From: Exiguobacterium aurantiacum | Lineage (GTDB): Bacteria; Bacillota; Bacilli; Exiguobacteriales; Exiguobacteriaceae | Length of the DNA stretch: 64,000 nucleotides | Direction: 5' to 3' | NCBI RefSeq assembly: GCF_001766415.1 | Contig: NZ_MKXO01000003.1 | Span: forward strand, 124,001-188,000 | Shown here: positions 60,583 to 64,000 of the stretch, one piece after another | Numbering within the stretch: position 1 is the first letter of the stretch | Layout: each line of letters starts with the position of its first letter | The notes under the pieces: model-generated | Databases searched by the model: none | What the model was told of the DNA's origin: nothing | Seen by the model: the letters and a program-made list of their open reading frames with translations, nothing else | Made by a program: the position numbers and the translations under genes

Positions 60583-61322
60583 AGCCGTCAACACGAATAG
60601 CTGAAGACACGGCAGAAGCGTTCGCAGCCGACTTCTTAGATCAAGTCATTGATAGTCACGTCTTCATTGGCGCTTACATCGAACAGGTATTGGCCAAACG
60701 CGCGAACCTCATTTTTCAATATGTCGAGGACGACTCTTATTACGGTGTCGCCATCAAGCATATGTCAGGAGAAGAGTTCATCGCCCTGAATTCTTACCAA
60801 CCGCTGCGTATGCGTTACTTTACCGCGGCCCATGAACTATGGCATTTGTCTGAAGCGAGTGAGTGGCAAGTCGATGGGTTCAATCACGAGCGGGCAGCCG
60901 ACCGGTTCGCAGCTGCGATCATGCTACCGAAGAGTACGACAAAAGAAGTCTGGGAGAAGCTTAAAGACGGCTATGATGTGAAGTCCGCCATCATCTATTT
61001 GGCCGATATGGCCCAAGTGCCATACGTCTCGGTCGTCCGACGACTCCGAGAACTCAATTATCGATTCTCTGACTTGAGCGAACAGGAAGTCGATTGGCGC
61101 AAGGAACGGAATCGTCTCGGGATCGCTCCGAGCCCATTAGATCAAGCCCAACGCTTCGAGTCATTTCCAGCCTATGAACAAGTGGTCGTCAAAGCAGTAG
61201 AAGAAGAACGATTGACACGATTGAGCGCTGCGAACAAGCTCTCCGTCTATCGACCCGAGCTGGCTCGAGCGTTACAAGAAGATGAGGTCAGTCGTCTACA
61301 AGAGGATGCCACCCATGATTAA
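60579..61322 (+). CDS. ImmA/IrrE-family metallopeptidase
   Basis: A 247-residue zinc peptidase. The active site is HELWH at residues 85-89, with the third ligand probably E104 in NHERAADRFAAAIMLP. Members cleave or inactivate HTH repressors after a signal, as ImmA of ICEBs1 and IrrE of Deinococcus do. The C-terminal 90 residues are helical and charged. It overlaps both the HTH gene and, by 8 bases, the PIN gene. The pair is the layout of RosmerTA-like toxin-antitoxin defence systems, but it occurs in other settings too. Confidence 0.88.
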   Translation: MKPSTRIAEDTAEAFAADFLDQVIDSHVFIGAYIEQVLAKRANLIFQYVEDDSYYGVAIKHMSGEEFIALNSYQPLRMRYFTAAHELWHLSEASEWQVDGFNHERAADRFAAAIMLPKSTTKEVWEKLKDGYDVKSAIIYLADMAQVPYVSVVRRLRELNYRFSDLSEQEVDWRKERNRLGIAPSPLDQAQRFESFPAYEQVVVKAVEEERLTRLSAANKLSVYRPELARALQEDEVSRLQEDATHD

Positions 61323-61929
61323 TGAACCGGTGTTCATCGATGCGAACATCATCATCCATGCGGCAAGTTTTCGACAAGCCGACGTCTTTGATTGGATCAA
61401 CAGCCTGTATGGACAAGTTCTTATCCATGTTGAGGTATTGAATGAACTGAAGACATCTTCGGTTAGAGAAAAGGTCGACGCGTTCATCAATGAAGGGACT
61501 TGGGTGCTATTCGATCCTGAATCGGAAGCGTCGATTGCGACAGATGAACTCTATGACCTTTATCTCGTTTATCTGACAGAAGTTCGTCTTGCGTTTCAAC
61601 AACTGGATGAAAAGAAAATCAGAGAAGGTCGGCCACTCAAACATACGAGCGACTTGGGTGAAATCCATAGCCTTGCTGCTGCGCGATTGATCAGCGCTGG
61701 CTTAATTTGTAGCGATGACGCGGACATTCGAGAAGTCATCACAGACGCTGAACTGTACATCGTAGATCTAGAGGAGAAAGAAACATTGATTCGTCAGCAT
61801 ACCCTCATTGATTTCTGTATACATTTAAAGCGATTTGAGGTCGTGAAAAGGAGCGAGGTTCGAAAGTTTTTCAAGACGATTCGTCCCCGTGATGTAAATG
61901 TACTCGATCAACACATTGATGAGATATGA
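61315..61929 (+). CDS. PIN-domain-like protein (putative RNase)
   Basis: A 204-residue protein. The N-terminal FIDANIIIHA carries the first PIN aspartate (D9), E44 is in LNELKTSS, and TSDLGEIHSLAAA with ICSDDADI (D134/D135) gives the later acidic positions. PIN proteins cut RNA with metal ions and are often toxins. It starts at ATG 61315 inside the end of the metallopeptidase gene, with AGAGGATG as ribosome site, and is the last gene of the operon. The C-terminal part (about 150-204) is not typical of VapC and is longer than that family. Confidence 0.75.
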   Translation: MINEPVFIDANIIIHAASFRQADVFDWINSLYGQVLIHVEVLNELKTSSVREKVDAFINEGTWVLFDPESEASIATDELYDLYLVYLTEVRLAFQQLDEKKIREGRPLKHTSDLGEIHSLAAARLISAGLICSDDADIREVITDAELYIVDLEEKETLIRQHTLIDFCIHLKRFEVVKRSEVRKFFKTIRPRDVNVLDQHIDEI

Positions 61930-61954
61930 ATACGATGTTGCATCATCAAGACAA

Positions 61955-62001
61955 AAAAGTACCCAATATGCGTCGACTTATGACGCGGCTTGGGTACTTT
62001 T
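61955..62001 (+). terminator. Terminator of the HTH-ImmA-PIN operon
   Basis: AAAAGTACCCAA (61955-61966) pairs with TTGGGTACTTTT (61990-62001), with GCGTC/GACGC pairing inside. The symmetry allows action on both strands. Confidence 0.92.
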
Positions 62002-62009
62002 CTTCATGT

Positions 62010-62210
62010 CAGACATTATCCGATAGCTTGTTTCGCTCCCGAAGAACGGCGAGTACGAACTGTTCCTGTAAGCGGTTCTCGAACGTCTCTTTTTAGTTTA
62101 GCAGTCACATGTGGTCCATGTCCGAGGTGATGAGTGCGATGGCGATGAGCAATTCGGTGAAATAGTAGCCTTCCTCGATCATGCGCTTCAATCCCATCAG
62201 CGACAGGTCT
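62010..62210 (-). pseudogene. Remnant of an unknown gene after DinB
   Basis: On the minus strand two open pieces remain: one reads MGLKRMIEEGYYFTELLIAI to a stop at 62105, the other NRLQEQFVLAVLRERNKLSD to a stop near 62009, in different frames. Both look like real protein sequence, but no single frame joins them and no ribosome site is present. Probably a decayed gene; the family is not recognised. Confidence 0.4.
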
Positions 62211-62211
62211 G

Positions 62212-62685
62212 TTAGCGGTTTATCTGTTCTTTTGTCGGGCCCATGACACCAGGAACGTGTTGGCCGGCTTGGCGTAAAAGTACCGTCATCTGACCACGGT
62301 GATGCGTCTGATGGTCGATCATCATGCGGAGGACGGCACCGCGCGGCGTCATCTTCCCATGGACGTCGACTTCTTCTAGCAAATAGTCATCTGTAAAACC
62401 GTCAGCGGCGCTTGAGATTTCTTGCGCGTATCGTTCGTACTGGTCGGCGATCACGCCCGCTTGATCGGGCTGGGTCAGGCTCTTCAAAGCTGAGAGACGG
62501 AAGCCGAGCAAGTTCGTGAAGTAGCCGAGCGCGGTCGTGACGTGCCAACCGATCCAACCGAGCGAGTTATGGTCGGGGACGATTTTTTGGCCGAGCGTGT
62601 CATCGGTCATGGCACGGAGCACGTCGAGCGTGCCGGTCGATGATTTTGTCCAATCCTGTTTGAAGTCGTTAGCGGTACGATACAT
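62212..62685 (-). CDS. DinB-family protein
   Basis: A 157-residue four-helix protein of the DinB/YfiT group. Metal-binding histidines are expected in GWIGWHVTTALG and in IDHQTHHRGQM, matching the H-x(n)-HxxxH pattern. Members are thiol- or metal-dependent transferases, often of unknown substrate. The start is ATG 62685 after AGAGGAGG; the longer frame upstream runs into the divergent gene. The promoter region is shared with the DUF3784-like gene. Confidence 0.88.
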   Translation of the reverse strand: MYRTANDFKQDWTKSSTGTLDVLRAMTDDTLGQKIVPDHNSLGWIGWHVTTALGYFTNLLGFRLSALKSLTQPDQAGVIADQYERYAQEISSAADGFTDDYLLEEVDVHGKMTPRGAVLRMMIDHQTHHRGQMTVLLRQAGQHVPGVMGPTKEQINR

Positions 62686-62815
62686 AAGACTACCTCCTCT
62701 TGCGTATTCTACCGCTAGTATACGCATGTGCCTTTCGTTCGCGCACGTCTGATGATCCGATGAAACATTTCGGTCGGTTTTTCCGTAGAATAAAGGAGAT
62801 AGGAGGGACTTGTTC

Positions 62816-63544
62816 ATGTGGATTCTTATATTTGCAGCACTACTCATGTTTGTCCTCGGGTTCGCCGTCCACAAGTTAGGGTGGCACTTTCTCATTTCGG
62901 GCTATAACACGATGAACGAAGCAGACAAGGCACGCGTCGACATCAAACCGGTCGCACGGTTGATCGGTATCATGTGTTACGGCATCGGCTTCATCTTTCT
63001 CATCGTCGGCCTCATTGATTGGTTCGGGCTCGTCGTCCCAATCGAGCCGTTCTTTATCGTGCTCATCCTGTTCATCGTCGTCATCCTTTGGCGTGCCCAA
63101 AAGTATGACGGGAATATTTTTGACGACACGGGACGGCTTCGTCCGGGCGGTAAGAAGAAACTCATCCCGATCGTCCTCGTCTCTGTGCTCTTGCTCACGG
63201 TCGTGCCAGGAATCCTGATTTGGTTCTCTCAACCGACCGAGGTGACACTCACCGATACGGCACTCGTCATCGAAGGCAGTTACGGGCAAACCGTGCCGTA
63301 TGACGAGATTGTTGATGTCATATTGACCAACGTCCCGGACGTCGAGCGTCGAACGAACGGGGCCGCTACAAGCTCACAACTGACAGGACACTTTCGAACG
63401 ACTTATAAGGAAGACGTGCTTCTCTTCATCAACCGTGACGTCACAGCAGTCATTCGCATCGACTGGAGCGGAAAACCGATCTATCTAAATCTTGAAACGA
63501 ACGAAGTAACGAAACAGTTATATGAGGAGGTGATCACTCGATGA
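62816..63544 (+). CDS. DUF3784-type membrane protein
   Basis: A 242-residue protein. The N-terminal part with ISGYNTMNEADKARVDI between hydrophobic segments is the DUF3784 pattern. About four membrane segments are followed by an external or cytoplasmic domain of about 100 residues with the segment VTLTDTALVIEGSYGQ, similar to bacterial PH-like domains. ATG 62816 follows GGAGGGAC; a TTG two codons before is less likely. The stop overlaps the next gene (ATGA). Function not known. Confidence 0.82.
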   Translation: MWILIFAALLMFVLGFAVHKLGWHFLISGYNTMNEADKARVDIKPVARLIGIMCYGIGFIFLIVGLIDWFGLVVPIEPFFIVLILFIVVILWRAQKYDGNIFDDTGRLRPGGKKKLIPIVLVSVLLLTVVPGILIWFSQPTEVTLTDTALVIEGSYGQTVPYDEIVDVILTNVPDVERRTNGAATSSQLTGHFRTTYKEDVLLFINRDVTAVIRIDWSGKPIYLNLETNEVTKQLYEEVITR

Positions 63545-63801
63545 GTCCATGGTATGCGCGCAACATGCCGTTCTTTTTCCTGACGTTCTTCTTTCCGCCG
63601 CTCGCGCTGCTCTTGCTCGTCTGGCAGTGGGATAAATTCACGACGGACCGGGGCATCAAACTGTTTTTCGCGGTCGGGATGACGGTGTTCATCGTGTTCG
63701 GTCTATTGCCGCGCGGCACGCTTCCGGTCATTCTGCCGATCATTTTCGGGTTGATCGCCTTGAAGCTCGTGCTGAACGTGATCAGACGAAAAAAAGGCTG
63801 A
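63541..63801 (+). CDS. Small membrane protein of 86 residues
   Basis: Three hydrophobic segments (FFFLTFFFPPLALLLLVW; LFFAVGMTVFIVFGLL; LPVILPIIFGLIALKLVLNVI) and a basic C-terminal tail. It overlaps the DUF3784-type gene by four bases and probably works with it. Family not recognised. A terminator follows. Confidence 0.78.
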   Translation: MSPWYARNMPFFFLTFFFPPLALLLLVWQWDKFTTDRGIKLFFAVGMTVFIVFGLLPRGTLPVILPIIFGLIALKLVLNVIRRKKG

Positions 63802-63818
63802 CGCGCTAGACGTCAGCC
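63796..63818 (-). terminator. Terminator of the EAL-domain gene
   Basis: GGCTGACG (63796-63803) pairs with CGTCAGCC (63811-63818); on the minus strand a T run (A run 63788-63795) follows. It overlaps the end of the small membrane protein gene. Confidence 0.8.
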
Positions 63819-63822
63819 GATC

Positions 63823-63852
63823 GGGACGCTCAGTCAGGGCGTCCTTTTTTTT
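63823..63852 (+). terminator. Terminator of the DUF3784-type operon
   Basis: GGACGC (63824-63829) pairs with GCGTCC (63839-63844), followed by eight T. It overlaps the end of the convergent EAL gene. Confidence 0.82.
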
Positions 63853-64000
63853 CGTTCACCCAAGCCTCGAACGTGTCAGGTTTGAGCGCCGGGGCGTAGT
63901 AATAGCCTTGCCCGAGCTCGACCCCTTCGGCGATCATCCGTTCAAGGTCTTCCTTCGTCTCGATGCCTTCGGCGAGGGACGTGAGCGCCTGCTCGCTCGC
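63830..64000 (-). CDS. EAL-domain protein, C-terminal end (cut by window end)
   Basis: The last 56 residues of a cyclic-di-GMP phosphodiesterase domain: LTSLAEGIETKEDLERM with the glutamate of the conserved AEGIE(T/N) motif, then GVELGQGYYYAPAL, the (G)QG(Y)(Y/L) substrate-loop end of EAL domains. The start lies beyond the window. The full protein probably degrades c-di-GMP, with unknown sensor or GGDEF parts upstream. Convergent with the small membrane protein gene. Confidence 0.88.
   Translation of the reverse strand, partial: ASEQALTSLAEGIETKEDLERMIAEGVELGQGYYYAPALKPDTFEAWVNEKKGRPD

Noticed and set aside
1-64000. tRNA or rRNA genes, possibly as integration sites
   Set aside because: I looked for cloverleaf-like GC-rich segments and conserved rRNA motifs in the gaps and found none.

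Overview
The window looks like a chromosomal segment of a member of the Bacilli with moderately high GC. Start codons follow strong AGGAGG-type ribosome binding sites, a catabolite-responsive element matches the Bacillus consensus, and the capsule genes are of Firmicute type (EpsG polymerase, separate CapA/CapB-type kinase pair). Codon use in the native genes is rich in CG-ending codons such as GTC, ATC and CTC. An Exiguobacterium-like genome would fit, but that is inference. AT-rich blocks (about 1-2640, 9100-10490 and 22.9-30.4 kb) stand out against this background and carry most of the foreign or decayed DNA.

Layout. (1) 1-2.2 kb: tail of an AT-rich polysaccharide cluster (flippase end, UDP-sugar dehydrogenase, acyltransferase). 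(2) 2.5-7.8 kb: two copies of one sugar epimerase gene bracketing a tyrosine recombinase, a sigma-factor-like gene and an ISL3-type insertion sequence; the first copy is a chimera with an AT-rich 5' end. (3) 7.8-22.9 kb: a galactoside use locus with a ROK regulator, an AT-rich lipoprotein gene, then a cre-controlled operon: unknown gene, ABC binding protein, two permeases, GH42 beta-galactosidase, GH36 alpha-galactosidase interrupted by an in-frame TAG, galK, galE, galT, galM. (4) 22.9-30.4 kb: an accessory island. It holds a stop-interrupted EVE/PUA-like gene, a second copy of the galM 3' end, a decayed HTH gene, a 49-residue ORF, an apparent three-gene operon of two dynamin-like GTPases plus a coiled-coil membrane protein, and a decayed IS3-type transposase. 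(5) 30.5-36.8 kb: a membrane transglutaminase-like protein, a 1391-residue repeat-rich exported protein and a small membrane protein. (6) 37-56.8 kb: a capsule/exopolysaccharide operon of about twenty genes. (7) 57-64 kb: a DsbA-like lipoprotein, small membrane proteins, a second UDP-glucose dehydrogenase, an HTH-ImmA/IrrE-PIN three-gene module, DinB, DUF3784-type and membrane proteins, and the end of an EAL-domain gene.

How the genes work together. The galactoside operon can import oligosaccharides, cleave beta- and alpha-galactosides and run the Leloir pathway; no ABC ATPase is present, so a shared MsmX-type ATPase is expected elsewhere. The capsule operon encodes chain-length control with a tyrosine kinase, an initiating transferase, flippase, polymerase and several glycosyltransferases. 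Two sugar pathways can be read: UDP-L-FucNAc (CapE, CapF, CapG homologues) and a dTDP-4-amino-4,6-dideoxyhexose (RmlA, RmlB, DegT-type aminotransferase, probably the GNAT protein). The downstream UDP-glucose dehydrogenase could add UDP-glucuronate.

The best candidate for an under-described system is the AT-rich dynamin operon at 24.9-29.9 kb. It resembles the LeoABC/Eleos dynamin-like systems but has a separate coiled-coil, tail-anchored third protein. The second is the HTH-ImmA-PIN module at 60.2-61.9 kb, whose promoter carries a clear palindromic operator.
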